A stretch of 64,000 nt of DNA from Pelodera strongyloides (GCA_036852015.1 JAANDG010000411.1:1-64000); one strand, 5' to 3'. Positions 47,192 through 60,607 are shown, numbered from the stretch's first letter. Translations and numbers: made by a program. Notes: generated from the sequence alone by a model not told the origin.

Positions 47192-47476
47192 ATCGCTGAC
47201 CCAGTGGGGTATGTGGGGGTGCGTCTTCATAAAACGTATATAATGCGTGAAGTAAACGAAAAGTAGAAGGTACGCTTCACGCATGACGTAAATAATGTTG
47301 GTTGAATCGTTCTTACTGCGAGTAGCTCCAAAAATTTTGAATTTCGAGAATAAACGTAAGGTTGTTCAACTGCAGGTGAAGGGAGGTATATGGTAATATG
47401 GTATATCGCGCTCAACAAAAGTCAACTTCGTAAGTGACCGACGCAAAATCCGCATAAAAGTCTAATATTAGTTTAA

Positions 47477-47606
47477 AGCGAAATACCGGCCGGTTTTTGA
47501 AACGCATCGAGCACACCAACATGTAAATGAGCATAATTTAGCATAAAGCGTTTCAAAAGCGTTTCAATGAGCATAATGCGTTTCAAAAACCGGCCGGTAT
47601 TTCACT
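47477..47606. mobile_element. Inverted-repeat element, AGCGAAAT family, short copy
   Basis: TTAA both sides. At 130 bp it is internally deleted, with a repeated AGCGTTTCAA motif near the centre. Confidence 0.85.
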
Positions 47607-47752
47607 TTAATAGTTTAATAGTTTAATAAGTAGAATATTAGTTTAATAAAGCCTGCACTCTTCAATGCTAAATGTCGGAAAGGGTGCACTGCCACATTGA
47701 CAATGAGGTTAAAAGAAAAAAGACGCTATGACAATGGCAATCATAATCAGTC

Positions 47753-47912
47753 AGAGGGAGAGAGAGAGAGAAATAGAAAGCGGGAGAGAAATAGAGAGAA
47801 ATAGAGAGCGGGAGAGAAATAGAGAGAGGGAGAGAAATAGAGACAGCGACGGGGACGGAGACACAGAGAGCGAGATGTGAGAGAGAAAGAAATAAAAAAG
47901 AGAGAGAATTTC
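47753..47912. repeat. GA-rich low-complexity tract
   Basis: GAGAGAAATAGAGAGAGGG units. Open frames over it are Ser/Leu/Phe artefacts. Confidence 0.85.
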
Positions 47913-48098
47913 CCAGAACCTAACCAAAAATGGTTTGAAACTGTTTCGGTTGTGCTCAAAGAGAAAACTGAAAGATGGCCGGTTGAACAACGAAAAGTGA
48001 TTTAAATGAAATGATTGGAAAAAGAGTTTTGGACTTCGAATATCACGAGAACCGGTGGAACACCGAGGCAAACTTTACAATTAATTTGAGTCAATTAA

Positions 48099-48256
48099 AG
48101 CGGTATGACACATGGTTGACACCTATGACACATATCCTAGGCCTAAGGACTAAGACTAAACATTTCCATGTATATATGCAAATTTTTTTCGCTTCCGAAC
48201 ACTTTGTGAAGAAGAGTCAACACTTCCTTCAAAACACGTGACATAGACATAACGCT
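48099..48256. mobile_element. TTAA element, AGCGGTATGACACATGG family
   Basis: TTAA on both sides (48095-48098, 48257-48260). Ends AGCGGTATGACACATGG and CACGTGACATAGACATAACGCT. Confidence 0.65.
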
Positions 48257-48319
48257 TTAAAATGTCATTACTCAATCGGTAGATACGTAGAATGAGAGGA
48301 GATTAATAAGAAATCTTAC

Positions 48320-48416
48320 CGTTGTAAATGCTCCGTACTCACGTGCCAAGCTCCTTCTAGAAACTGACGTGAACTTATTTTTTGGATTTTTTTCAGTCGC
48401 AGGTTTCTGGAACTTC
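48320..48416 (-). CDS. Isolated exon candidate, basic 32-codon segment
   Basis: Between a TTTAG acceptor and a GTAAGA donor the minus strand is open in one frame: KFQKPATEKNPKNKF, then SRRSLAREYGAF. The splice signals are good, but no partner exon with matching phase was identified on either side, so this may be a relic or an exon of a long-intron gene. Confidence 0.28.
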
Positions 48417-49220
48417 CTAAACTTAAAAAAAATTGAAAATAAATAAATGGAAGGATTGTCGAGAGATGCTAGCACAGTTTGAAGAATAATCATAGAAAGC
48501 CATATTCCCTAGTATGCAGTAAAATTCAAAAACAAATCAGTTGTGTCACATGATGTAAAAGAAAATGATGTGTATTAATGCTGTTAACAACAATAATTTA
48601 ATTTTAAACAATGGCAATAGTTACGCGACTGCTAAACATTTCTTCAAGATATTTCTTGGTATGTTTATTATTTATAACCTAGACCTAATATTGGGTGTAA
48701 ATAGTAAACACTGCGCATTGTTGTTATTTTTCTGGCACTGATCAGCGACTGTGCAAATCGCAACCAAAAAAGGTGTGTCGATTTTGGTTGAAAACAGGTT
48801 TCAGAAAATGAGAATGAAAATTAAACTTTACCACCGAACGTTTCACTTTTTAATACAATAAAGTAGAGGTAAAAGGTGAAGAGGTTAATATACCTTTTTT
48901 TAATGGTATAGAACATCACTTATATATGATGCAGTAATTATTTATAATTAACGCATTTTAAATAATTAGGATTTAAGTTTAAAAAGAATACAGGTATAAA
49001 AACTTCTTGTGAAAGCGAAAGTAAGCGAGTTTACAAAATAAAATGAATAAGTTCATAATCTAGGGGCTCAATTGTCAGTTTTTCTCAGAACCTCAGAACT
49101 TGAGAAATTTAGGCTCCCCGCCGCGTTGCGGTGAATCGGTAAAAGGGTTTAGACCGTAACCCATATACCTGTTATTGTTACCTCCATCTGGTTGTACCAA
49201 AATCTAAGAAATCTGGGCTA

Positions 49221-49408
49221 AAGTGGTACAACAGCTGGTTTTCGAACGTACCTTGGAAACTATGTTCCCATGCCCATGTAGTTTATGCCAATTACTGCGC
49301 GATACAGGCGATGCTACGCGATTTTTAGCCTAACCATATTATTTGGCATACAATAACAGGGAAATACCGCGTCCAGCTTACGTTTCGAAAACCGGTTGTT
49401 ATACCGCT
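49221..49408. mobile_element. TTAA-type element, AGCGGTATAACAACCGG family
   Basis: Left AAGTGGTACAACAGCTGG and right CCGGTTGTTATACCGCT before TTAA. Relatives at 57769-57951 and 60608-60788. Confidence 0.65.
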
Positions 49409-49592
49409 TTAAGATGATTTAGGCAAAGTAACGGTGAAAGCATTCCCGTTATTGTTATGAGGCAGGTTTTCCCTTTCCATGCCTTTCTACCCGAATTCTA
49501 ATCACTCTAGCTATTATTATGCAAATTTCTTATGCGCTCAAGGTTTATGGAATGAGTCCTTCATAAAAAAAAACTTGTTGGATTATTTTTAA

Positions 49593-49738
49593 ATCGATAT
49601 GGCACGTGGTTTTGAGCTTCTGCCAACAAACGAATTCGCATTAGAAGCACAGCAGGGCACAGAAACATGCCTATACTGCCTATACAATACAAGGTAATGC
49701 TGCCCAGTACGCATCTCAAAACCACGTGACATACAGCT
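49593..49738. mobile_element. TTAA element, CACGTGG family
   Basis: After TTAA the left end reads ATCGATATGGCACGTGG; the right end reads CCACGTGACATACAGCT before TTAA. Confidence 0.65.
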
Positions 49739-50759
49739 TTAAATTTTAGTAGTCCTAAACCAAAATCACAAAAAAAAACACAAATGTCGGCATAAATCAA
49801 AAAATTCGGCTCTGACCCAGATGGGAATCTAATCATTGTCTGAATCTATGTGTCGGGAACAAACACACAAAAAGCGTGCGCATTGTTTTTTTAAGATATC
49901 GGGTTTCAGGCGGCAAAAGGGCAGGCAACAGATAGAGAAATATATACGCAAAAGCAAAAGTGTTAATAGTTTGTGAATAGAGAAGGAAAGGGTCAGGCTC
50001 ACAAATAAATCAATATTCTGAAAAGTTCTGGGTTCTGATAGGCCAGTCTAGAATTTATACTATTTTATTAAATGGTCAGACTAAAAAAAAGCAATATGCT
50101 GATTTTTCGTGACTTAGGTGAATATAATCTGAAAAATCCGGAAGATTTCGCTAAAGTTCGCTATATGTTCGCCGCACATACTTTTACAGCCTAATGTTCG
50201 CGGCTCAGCCTTATAAAGAAACACGATCAATTTTTCCTGTCGCGTAACTGGTATTTATGTCAGGGTTAGAGAAAAAGGCTCATTCATGTATCATATGAAT
50301 ATGATAAAACTACAGACAGGTTTTTATCGAAAAGCTAAAATAAAAATAGAAAACAGTGGAGCAAATATCGATGCAAAACTCATTATCGGGCCTGTGTAGC
50401 ATAAAATATGCTCCAATTTTTCGAGCCGACACAATACCAAAAATACAACTAAAATTGATGCCAAGCACATTCACGTACGGTTTTATCAAGAAGGTATTTT
50501 ACCATTATTAATTTAACGTTAGTCGTTAGTTGGCCATAGATTTCATAAAAATGGAAATTTATATTCTTCTATAAATGAGTATAAGCTAGATTAACTCAGA
50601 TCAGCAACAAATCGTCTAGTTTATCCATTTAACCAGTGGTGCGAAAATTCAATGAAAATTCAAAACAGATGTCCTCATTGTCAATAGAAAATGTAGCATT
50701 ACAAAAACAGAAAATTCTTCTTTATTTTTTTCGAGCAAAGATACAATATTTCTAGAAGT

Positions 50760-50762
<3 letters not shown>

Positions 50763-50800
<38 letters not shown>
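50763..50800. repeat. AT microsatellite
   Basis: About 19 AT units without interruption. Confidence 0.95.
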
Positions 50801-50804
<4 letters not shown>

Positions 50805-51269
50805 TTATATTGACGGCTGTGTTATTTCGGTTGAGCTTTAGCACACTGTTTCGAGCTCACAATACGAGAGCTTATGTTTGCAATGAACTGTGATGTTCAA
50901 CACCCATAAGCAATACCCTTAAACGTTCAAAAATGCCTGTAAAACTTGCAAAACTAGACGTTTTACTAGCTTTACACTAGACTTGACCAGATGCCACAAA
51001 TGTGCTAGTTAGCCGGTGAAACGGTCATAAAAATAAACACAAAATTTTGGAAAAGAACGCGCAAAATAACCGGAAGGAGAACGTTTTACAAGGGAAAGTT
51101 TGACAACTTCTCCCTCCCTTTGTAATTTTTACGCAACGTGTAGGTTTACGAAAGTGATGCCTCACAACTGTATTGCCATGCAGTTGCGGTATTCTATTAG
51201 GTGCCGGAAATATCCAAAATTAATAAACAATTACTGGAAAAGCTTTCAGATGCGTTGCGCCAAAATTAA

Positions 51270-51426
51270 AGCGAAATACCGGCCGGTTTTTGAAACACAT
51301 CGAGTACACCAACATTTTCTGCTGCCTATGCAAATGAACATAAACTGGAATAAACAGCAAATTAGCATAAATACGTAAGAGCTCATTTGTCCACGATGCG
51401 TTTCAAAAACCGGCCGGTAGTTCGCT
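51270..51426. mobile_element. Inverted-repeat element, AGCGAAAT family
   Basis: TTAA both sides (51266-51269, 51427-51430). Ends AGCGAAATACCGGCCGG and CCGGCCGGTAGTTCGCT. Confidence 0.9.
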
Positions 51427-52206
51427 TTAAAGTTACTAGGAAGTTCGAAGCTAAAGGAAGTTGACAAAAAAAAATAAGCATAAAAAATAAAACGTGCCTA
51501 AAAAATTTGATATCAGATTCCAATTCAGGATTCAAAACCCGTTTCTTTCTAAGATACTTCTCTTCACTAGATTCAAGGTCCCAAGGGACCAATTGGCGCA
51601 AAGTTTGTGAAAATAAACCCAAAACGATGTGGGAAAAAAAAACACGGCGAGTTCTTAGGAAGAAAATAAAAGAACATCAAAATAACTGAACGAAAGGAAT
51701 GTATAATATATGAAGGTGAAAATAGTTACAAAAAATCTATGATGCAATGAGTAGAAACTTTACAAAACAAAAAAGTTCAGTACACTTCGAAAACTTTGAA
51801 AATATGCGTTTCATTGAATTACCAACAATTTTAAACCAAGGAGCTATTGTGGTGCGAGAAAATTCTGTTTCCTGTGCATACAATAATTTGCATATAATAC
51901 ATGAAAAAGCAGCTGTCCAGAATACGTTTCAAAGCTCCGTGTCATATCGCTTTAATTGTAAAAAAAAAGCAAACATTCATATATAATATCGTGTTACGTG
52001 GGCGATCATCACAATTGCCCACTCTTGAAACATTGGCTTACGACCAAGTCATTTGCATATCAAATTTCTACACGACCAGACGACATTGTAATGTTTATGC
52101 GGTTGATTTTGGGTCTTTAGGGATTAGGCTTACGACCAAATTAGGAACTATTTGTAACGTTCGTAAAAGTCCACCATGACTTGTCCGTAATGTCACGCAT
52201 ATTTAA

Positions 52207-52361
52207 AGCGAAATAGCGGCCGGTTTTTGAAACGTATCGAGGACAACTGCATCTGCATGCTTATGTGTTTATGCTAAGTGGAGCGATATTTTATTCTAAT
52301 TATGTTCATTTGCATATGAGGCAAGTGTACTCGATGTTCAAAAAACGGTCGATATTCCGCT
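52207..52361. mobile_element. Inverted-repeat element, AGCGAAAT family
   Basis: TTAA both sides (52203-52206, 52362-52365). The right arm has lost a few bases. Confidence 0.85.
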
Positions 52362-52528
52362 TTAACTATATTTTTTTATTATGGTAAGTATAAGTAAAAA
52401 GTATTGTGAATCTTTTAACATTGAAAATTTCATATTAGTGTATTCTAACAATGAGACAAACGCCCGGGAGTCAAACTTCATGCATACATCTATGTAGTCC
52501 TCAGAAAAGTTACAAATCTACAAGTTAA

Positions 52529-52672
52529 AGCGAAATAACTGCCGGTTTTTAAGCGAAATAACTGCCGGTTTTTTCGTTGGACAACAGTATTCTCATGTAT
52601 GCAACTGAATGTAAATAGACTAAAAAAATCAGCGTCCAACATATACGTTTCATAAACCGGATGCTATACCGC
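52529..52672. mobile_element. Inverted-repeat element with duplicated left end
   Basis: AGCGAAATAACTGCCGGTTT occurs twice in a row (52529 and about 52551) before the interior. The right end is CCGGATGCTATACCGCT before TTAA, a mix of two families' end sequences. Confidence 0.65.
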
Positions 52673-54475
52673 TTTAAGGTGCAAACCTCAACGTCAAGAA
52701 AACAAAGACACCGACGGAATAAAACAATAAAATTTCCATACACATATATTTCCAACTCCTATGGGAATTGCCTGTCTTGTCAACAATTTTTGTTTCCAAC
52801 GTTTGTTTTTAACGGAAAACATTTTCTCATAAATTTTGGGACTTTTCCCGTGGCGACAGCTTATAAGTGTGAAAAACATTGAAATATGTTGGACATTTCT
52901 TGAAGGAAGGGAAAGGGAAAACAATATTTGGAAAACTGGGACATTTTATGATTATGAAAGATTGTGTGAAATTCAAGGAAACTATTTGGGAGTCTTCAAC
53001 ACATCAAACATAATTTTCTCCCTATTTACTCTTATACAATTGGCAATTCTGATTCTGGTACTCTGGTAAACGATGTGGTTCTTGCAATGTATTCTGGACA
53101 AAGCAAAGTATTATGTCCTTTTGTGCTTTTTCGACTTTGTAAAACCACTTCTCATACCCCTTTAAACTAGCAACATGTTCGTAGTATAACCGAATGTATC
53201 GCTATGTTGATATACATATGCCAATTTGACTGCAAAACGAAATCGGCTATTCATGAACGTTTTAGACTAGGCATTCTGCATTCTGACTGAATACTTTATT
53301 ATATTGAAACTTGAAACTACGGAGTAATAACTTAAAAGTATAAAAAAAATATTAAAAGTGTAAAAAAGGTTCTTTCATATTCAAATTTAAACTAAACAGT
53401 CTAGCAATTTGAGTCTATAGTTCGAAAAAAAAAATAGAATTCCTCCCGCAGAATTATTACATAAAAAAATAGTTCTCACCAAAAAAAAATGAGAATTTGG
53501 CAATGGGCCAAGAATTAGAAATGTCAGTAAAATTCGTTACCAACACCATTTCAGTGTAAGATTAATAGCTCAACGTTATAAACTCCTAACGCCGGCTCAG
53601 CACGCCTTGCTATGCTAATGCTATGCACGCGCTGTGAATAAATGCATAGCGATTTACCAAAGCCAACCAACCGAGTGTGTAACGGACTGGTAGCAAGGAA
53701 TCGAACCGGAACAAGATTGTCACGCTATATGTTAACTTATTCATGGTGATCGTTGGTAAGATACCTTAGCGTTCTTGGGCTAGCTTAACTCTGCTATAGT
53801 TTATCGAGTGAGTTGATTTTATTTTTTTCGGCAGTATTTTATGTCACGGAACTTTTTGACTTTGAAATATTTGCATAAAATGAAAAGGCGACTGGAAAAA
53901 ATGCATATATGCCAATTTCCTTGGGCCTAAGTCTAGAAGACCCAAGATTTCCAAAGCTTTTTGATCGATTTTTACTATACCTGGCCTTTGAGGCCTGACT
54001 TAGAACTTTTGTCGATTTTTGCTATAAAATATGAAAAATAACATGTTCGAGAAAATTAAATGTCAATATTTGCGCAACACGAAGAGTGTTGCGTTCGCTC
54101 AATGTCTACAAGGGGATTCGCACTTACGCAGATCTTATCTTATGCTAATTTAAAACCTTTAAAGCGGTAGTTAAACCCCGAGCAGATAATTTATGAAGGA
54201 CAATTGATGCTGTGGTGGTCACTTAGTATTGGCTGTTAAATAAGCGAGGGATGAAGACAGGCAATTTTAGCTTTAAAGCGGTATGGCAGTGGTTTGTGGA
54301 ACCTATTCCCATAAAATATTCACAAATTTGTGTCATTCAGAACTTCTCTAGCATTTAGGATTTAGCTGATGGAACTCTTAGCTGAAAGCTACCAGCAAAT
54401 TGCCATTCTTGACTTATGTGTAACTATCTAAAGCGAAATATATATGTTCAAAATTCACACTCATGAAGAGAGTTG

Positions 54476-54478
<3 letters not shown>

Positions 54479-54542
<64 letters not shown>

Positions 54543-54558
54543 GGGTTTTTTTTTTTTG
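54479..54558. repeat. Poly-T tract
   Basis: 63 consecutive T, then GGGG and a further T run. Either a long poly(A) tail of a retroposed copy on the minus strand or an assembly artefact. Confidence 0.9.
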
Positions 54559-54642
54559 CATTCGAATCTAATGCACGTAATGAGTTAATTTAAGGTAACT
54601 CATTACATAAAAATATAATAATCATTGAACATATTCCAACCG

Positions 54643-54905
54643 TGTGAAGCTTTTCGATGTCTGGTTTGGCATTTGCCCATCAAAACCAGATCCTGAGCGG
54701 TAGAATATCAAAGGGAAAAATAGTAAAATTTCATAATGGCTTAAGGACTTACGCTAACGACTTACGTTAATGACTTACTACTTACTTTATTAAACATAAT
54801 AGTTAGAGTTATTGTCTCACTCTGTGAAGCTTTTCGATGTCTGGTTTAGCATTTGCCAACAAACGTTAAAACCAGAAACCTGAGCGGTAGACTATCAAAG
54901 AGAAC
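54643..54905. repeat. Local direct duplication, two diverged copies
   Basis: GTGAAGCTTTTCGATGTCTG ... CCTGAGCGGTAGA..ATCAAAG occurs at 54643-54715 and 54825-54901, with a few indels. Confidence 0.8.
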
Positions 54906-57404
54906 ATGGGCAAAAGAAGAAAAGGCCACTCGATTGTAACATTTTCTTCAAGAAAACGCATGCGACGGCCTTTGCGCGTCGCGCGCGCCGACATCTGAAA
55001 CATGGCTTGAACAAACATAAGGATGAATAGACTACCGAGGGGTTGGTTAGAAGAGCTGGTCTATATTTCATATAAAACGAGAACATAAAAAGAGAATAGG
55101 AATCAAGAGTGCAGGAAAATGTTTGATATATTATATTGACTTATGTGTTCTTTATTTCATCAAGTTCACAATAGTATATGAGTCTTAATTTTGTAGGAAA
55201 AGAGAATACGAGAATAAGTATCATTATATGTTTGGTATATTACATCGACCGCATATGCGAACGACTCGTGGAGAATTGTACACGGTGTTAGATGAGCGTA
55301 CCGCTGAAACCTTATTGTTAAAGAAATTTACTTTCCGTGACTCGAACTGACGGTGTGCTATTATACTAAAAGACAATTTTTTGAGGAAGGTGTTATGTAT
55401 ATGCATAGTTTTTACATGTATGCCTATCCATATGTATGTGGAAACATAATTGACTTGTTCAGAATTTTACAAAATCACAAAAGAGTTCTGTCGGCTCAAC
55501 GGAAACTGTTTGCTGTCGAAACTGTCTCGACACCACGTATTTGTTTTGTTTTTTTCGCCGTGAAGCATGTAGAACATGTTCACGAACCGCGCAAACAAGC
55601 ATAATGTGAACAAAGAGTGCGTCAACTTATTGCGCTTATTCAATGTTGAAGGTTGCCCGATGTACAATATTATAACAATAATATTGCAATAACTATACAG
55701 TAAATTTTTTTATTTTCAAAATACAAAAAAAGCGATATAACCAAAAATAAAGAGATTCAGTTGATTAATTGCAATGATCTTCAGTTTATGTGTGGAGATA
55801 TAGAGCTTCGCAAAGTGTTGATAATTACAAACGGAAATTGTATATTCGAGCGTTGCGTTTAAGCAATTAAATCTTTTCAGTTAGAAACGTAATTTCCTGT
55901 GGTAGTGGTAGTGGGATAGTCGGAGGCGAAACTAAAAGTTGTCAAACTAAACACTACTTTATTTCGAGTCTTATATTCCATAATTTTTCAAAATAGAACA
56001 ATCTTTAACAAATTGGTGGGCCAGGGGTTCGCCGGGTGGGTGCGGAAAGTGAACAGATGCGCCACGGGTGCGCCAGTGGTGCGCGGAAAATGAACAATTT
56101 CAGGTGGCACACCAACGGCTCAGGTCGTCGACTCTACGGAGTTTCATCATTGGAAGGGATTCTTTCTTGTGAACACAGAAAATCACATTAAGAGAGCCTG
56201 CAAGTCTAATTGTAGAATAACCTGAACTAAAAATTATCAAGCATATTACGATACATCAAGATACATACTCCGTTGTGCTCAAGCCCTGGCTCCCGCATCG
56301 TTTTATTATTTGTACTTACTTTCAACTAAAAGTTCATACAAGTGGCTCAACTCGTAAAAGAGAAAGAGAGAGAGAGAGAGAGAGACATTTATATAGCGGT
56401 CAAATCTCGGTCCGCAATTTTGTAGTAGCCGAGTAGTAAAAAGCGTTTGTGATGGGTAAAATGACACGGACGGTGCACTCTCGAGGCCATTTCTTACCTA
56501 ATATCCCATTACTTGAGTTTTCAAGTGGAAGTACACGACAAGGTCAAAATCTCCGATTTTCTAAGGATTCGATATACAGTTCGATAGTTCGACAGATATG
56601 TAGTCCGGAACATCTCAAAGCGGTTGTACACCCGGTTTGTGAAATTACATGCAACGTGTGATCTATTAGGGCTTGTTTTTGTGCTTTCGCAATCCGCATG
56701 TTATACTGCTTTGAAGTTTAGTTGTTTGGAATTGTGTGAGCCGCTCTCATCCAGACTTACGGAGATATCTACCATCGGCGAGGTGCATCTCAAGTCTAAC
56801 CTTAAAACCTTATAACGTTAGATGACCCTTAGTACCTGTACCTTAGAACATCACAGTAAACATATCGATAATTACCTATTACATAGGTATCAGCTTAGGT
56901 TTCTTCTTTCTGCAGAAGAAAATTCAGTGCAGCAGCTTCGCTACCGCTGCAAACTCATGCCCAGTTATTTTCCGTTGACAATAGTCGAATAGTCCATCAT
57001 ACGTTTCAAAACCTGCCGGTCGCTTTAAATGAATTATTATTTTCAGAACAAAATTATATATTTATTCCTATCCTACCAAGCGGTAGATGGTAAGATCGAA
57101 ATACAACGAATCACAATGAAGATCGATAAATCACCAATCAATCAATCAATCATAATTAATCAATTAAGCAGCAATTGTTGCACTTATGGTGTCAGTTTTG
57201 ATTTGTAATCAGCTTGAACTGACTAGTGCACTGTATGACCTTGCCCCTGTTAAGTTCAACACTTTTCACCGTGGCTAGTCAGTTTCTAGGCTGAAAATGC
57301 AAGCTTGAAGTCTTTTTATTTCAACATTTCATCATATTATTATGTATAATTTTTATGTTTATTGTAATATTGTATAGTTTGCCGTGCTAGTCTTTTATGC
57401 TTAA

Positions 57405-57580
57405 AGCATAATACCGGCCGGTTTTTGAAACACATACGACATAAATCCGCATTCTTATGCAGCTTACGCAAATGATTATAAATTATAATAAAAAGTCGAG
57501 CTAGCTTCGAGTAAATTAGCATAAATACGTGTTAACTCAGTTGTCCACGACGCGTCTCAAAAACCGGCCGGTATTTCGCT
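57405..57580. mobile_element. Inverted-repeat element, AGCGAAAT family
   Basis: TTAA both sides (57401-57404, 57581-57584). Left end mutated to AGCATAATACCGGCCGG. Confidence 0.88.
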
Positions 57581-57768
57581 TTAAAAATTTAGTTTATACC
57601 AGAATTTTTAGGGAGCTGTTAGCGTTTCTGTTTCTGGAACCTAAAGCTATGTATGTTCCTCTCTCATATTTATATAGAAAGTAAATTCTGTCTTTTACGA
57701 ACGCAGAAAATTGTGAAACTGTGAAAATCAATTAAACAAATCAACCTAAAAGGAATCATATCTTTTAA

Positions 57769-57951
57769 AGCGATATAACAACCGGTTACGTAACTGCCTC
57801 CATATGTATTTATGCTAACTGAGCGGGGTCGAATTGGGAACTTATATTTCACCATTTATTATAATCATTTACATGCATCGTAGTTATTCAACATACGTTT
57901 CAAAAACGTAGTTATTCAACATACGTTTCAAAAACCGGATGTTATATCGCT
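57769..57951. mobile_element. TTAA element, AGCGATATAACAACCGG family
   Basis: TTAA both sides (57765-57768, 57952-57955). Near the right end a unit of about 28 bases containing TATTCAACATACGTTTCAAA is tandemly repeated. Confidence 0.75.
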
Positions 57952-58134
57952 TTAAACAGATCACATCTCAAGCAGATTTCGATTGGTTGCATTTCCTGAG
58001 TAGTTTGAAGTATCCCGTAATAGTTCTGTTCCAAACTAGGTCAGCCCTAGAAAGACCAGCTGCAAGGCGAAAACAAAACAATTTACATGATTCACGGACA
58101 ATCTTGAGTGTGCGATTGCATTAAAGCGAAATAC

Positions 58135-58307
58135 CAGCCGGTTTTTGAACGCATCGTGTACAACTGAATTCTTACGTATTTATGCTAATTTACTCGATTT
58201 TAGCTCGATTTACTATTCAAATTTATGCTAATTTACATAAGCTGTATAAGGATGCTGGTCTACTCGATATGTTTCAAAAACCGGCCGGTATTTCCCTTGA
58301 AATTCAC
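58135..58307. mobile_element. Inverted-repeat element, AGCGAAAT family
   Basis: Left TTAA 58131-58134; right target changed to TGAA. Ends AGCGAAATACCAGCCGG and CCGGCCGGTATTTCCCT. Confidence 0.85.
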
Positions 58308-59113
58308 ATTGATTTTTATTTTTCGCGACAGGGACATTAAAATTCGGTTTGATTGTTTGTTATACGTTAATTACCAGAAGGCAATCGCCGCCTGAGGCGA
58401 CTTTCCAATAGTGAGCACACTTGTGTGAAACATATCCATATGCAACGTATCTTGAAAAAACATGAAATAAGGTTAGATTTCGCTTGCTCAACACAGGGCT
58501 CCGATTCTCCTTTTATAGCCTCTTGGATATTCTAATTTTCGTTTCGTTCACACAAACAAAAGACCAAATAAACTCTTCTCCTTTATATAATAAGATTTCT
58601 CACGGCTGCCTTTTGCTTTTATGGATGAAAATTAAAAGTATAGTATGGTCCAAAGGGCGTTTATGACAATAATTCCTAAAAAAAAACATTTAATAATTTA
58701 ATTCTGACGTTTATTTTGTATTTTGTTTGCTTTAGTTTTTATCAATAAAGGCTAAAAATGTAAACTGCCACTACTATTGTACTCCATGATGTTTTCCCCG
58801 CCATGCATTCTATACCTATTTACATGACGACAAAAACCATTGTTGGTTTAGTGGTGTTTGCATATTTTGATGTCATAGTGCATTTTAGTTCTACTGTATA
58901 TAATCTTTCCAAACCCATCTACTTTTATTTTGGTTTAATACTTACATTTGTAATTTGTCTGTTTTCTGTTTTCTGTAATTTTCGATAGTGTCCAACATGC
59001 ATTCTGGTATGCGAAAAAAAATCACAGAAATAAATAGCTCTAGTTTTCTCCATTTTGGTCGAATATGTCTTTTTCTTCTTTTTCTTCTTCAGGTTTTGTT
59101 TATTTTTATTTAA

Positions 59114-59563
59114 AGGGATGGGTTAACTAGAAAATCACCTTGTTTTTATGCTTTAGTTTGCTTGTACAAAGGTAAACTTAAACAAAGAGCATAAAAATAT
59201 TTTTTTGTATTATTCCCTAGGGAAGATATTAGGTAAAAAAGGTGAGTTTGATCGATCTTCCGATAAAGTAGTACTACAAGATAAATCAGGGGAGCTGAGA
59301 GATATGGCTGAAACACACTGTTTCTCATTGTTTTGAGTAAAATAAGCGATGAAAACTACAGTTTATTTTGCTCAAAACAGTGTGTTTCAGCCATATCTCT
59401 TAGCTTCCCTGATTTATCTTGTAGTACTGTTTTATCGGAAGATCAATCAATACTCACCCGGGAATAATTAAAAAAATATTTTTTATGCTCTTTGCTTAAG
59501 TTTACCTTTGTACAATCAAACTAAGGCATAAAAACAAGGTGATTTTCTAGTGAACCTATCCCT
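59114..59563. mobile_element. 450 bp TTAA element, AGGGATGGG family, second copy
   Basis: TTAA 59110-59113 and 59564-59567. It shares long arms with 9647-10119 (AACACACTGTTT, CATATCTCTTAGCTTCCCT), but the right arm lacks part of the TAATATCTTCCC segment. Confidence 0.88.
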
Positions 59564-59882
59564 TTAACACGGACACTTATTTATTGTTCCGTATTGAGTA
59601 CCTGTACCACTGCTGCGTTCCATTTGGTGCCCCGTTGGTACAGAATGGAACACATTTCTATGTACTACACGGGGGATTCCGTTGAACAGAATAATATTCA
59701 CAGACCAGGTGTTATACCGCTTTAATAAAAAAAATCCGTCCATATTCCCCTTAAAAACGCCAAAATGACGGGGGCAAAGCTTTTCCTCGCTTGCAAAAAA
59801 TGTTCACCTTTGTAACACCTGTTCTGAAATGTAATCTATGTAAAACAATCTCTGTGGGTCCATTCTTCCTCTTTCCTCTCTT

Positions 59883-59884
<2 letters not shown>

Positions 59885-59943
<59 letters not shown>

Positions 59944-59945
59944 TC
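59885..59945. repeat. CT microsatellite
   Basis: About 28 CT units with few interruptions. Confidence 0.93.
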
Positions 59946-60607
59946 CTTGGTGTTTTTCCAAGGACACTATCTAACCATAAGGAATGAATATAGCAATCTT
60001 CAGCGTTCATCTTGTAAACGAATTTTTGTTGTGTTTCCTTTTTTAGACTTTAGACAAAACAATAACAAATGAGACGACGTTTGTAAGAACTATACAAAAA
60101 AAGAACGCAAAGGTAGAATTTTTACTGTAGTCTGATGAGATGTGTGGCTTTTTCTGAATTTATAGAATATTCAATTATTGGACTTGATGCTTTTCTCAGT
60201 TGCACCTTGTCAACGTAACATTTAACCTATAATGGCATCAAGAAAATAAAGCAAATCACCTTATTTTGGGCGACAAGCTATCAGATATATATATATACTT
60301 ACACTGCCTATATTTTATCTACTCTTGTGGTACGGGATAACCCCAAAATACTACACATAATGCCTTACTCAAACTCTCGATTCTTGAGGACTGTGTATGC
60401 AAAATAGATCAATTTCAAGGGCATTCGTTTTTTATCTGAGGTGCACGTGAGGTTCGCCTGACCTTAGTTGTGTTTTATTATATCACAAAAAAGTATGCAT
60501 AAATTATATGGTCATAGTCAGCACATATTAGTTAGTAGTTAGTAGGTGGGAGGTAGGTGGTCCTTGATGAGCAAAATTTGCATGCAACTTCTCATTTAAA
60601 CTCGTAA

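Larger units (their letters stand above)
48494..51269. other. AT-rich intergenic DNA, no gene seen
   Basis: Contains two inverted-repeat elements (49221-49408, 49593-49738) and an AT microsatellite; otherwise no open frame with splice support. Confidence 0.5.
52677..57400. other. AT-rich intergenic DNA, no gene supported
   Basis: Holds a poly-T run, a local duplication (54643-54905) and a right-end fragment of the AGCGAAAT family near 57005-57028. Lys-rich minus-strand frames at 52694-52924 have no convincing donor. A TCGAACCGGAAC box-B-like motif lies near 53704 on the minus strand. Confidence 0.45.

Noticed and set aside
47066..47284. Minus-strand frame with MREAYLLLFVYF after a CGCAG acceptor
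   Set aside because: It continues into the dispersed CCCTTGAATAAA repeat and has no downstream donor or partner exon.
51383..51622. Minus-strand frame with LVPWDLESSEEKYLRKKR
   Set aside because: Looks somewhat protein-like, but its C-terminal part runs into an AGCGAAAT element and no donor or acceptor pair was found.
54905..54997. Short basic plus-strand frame beginning MGKRRKGHS
   Set aside because: Only 30 codons, with no splice signals nearby, and its start lies in the edge of a local duplication.
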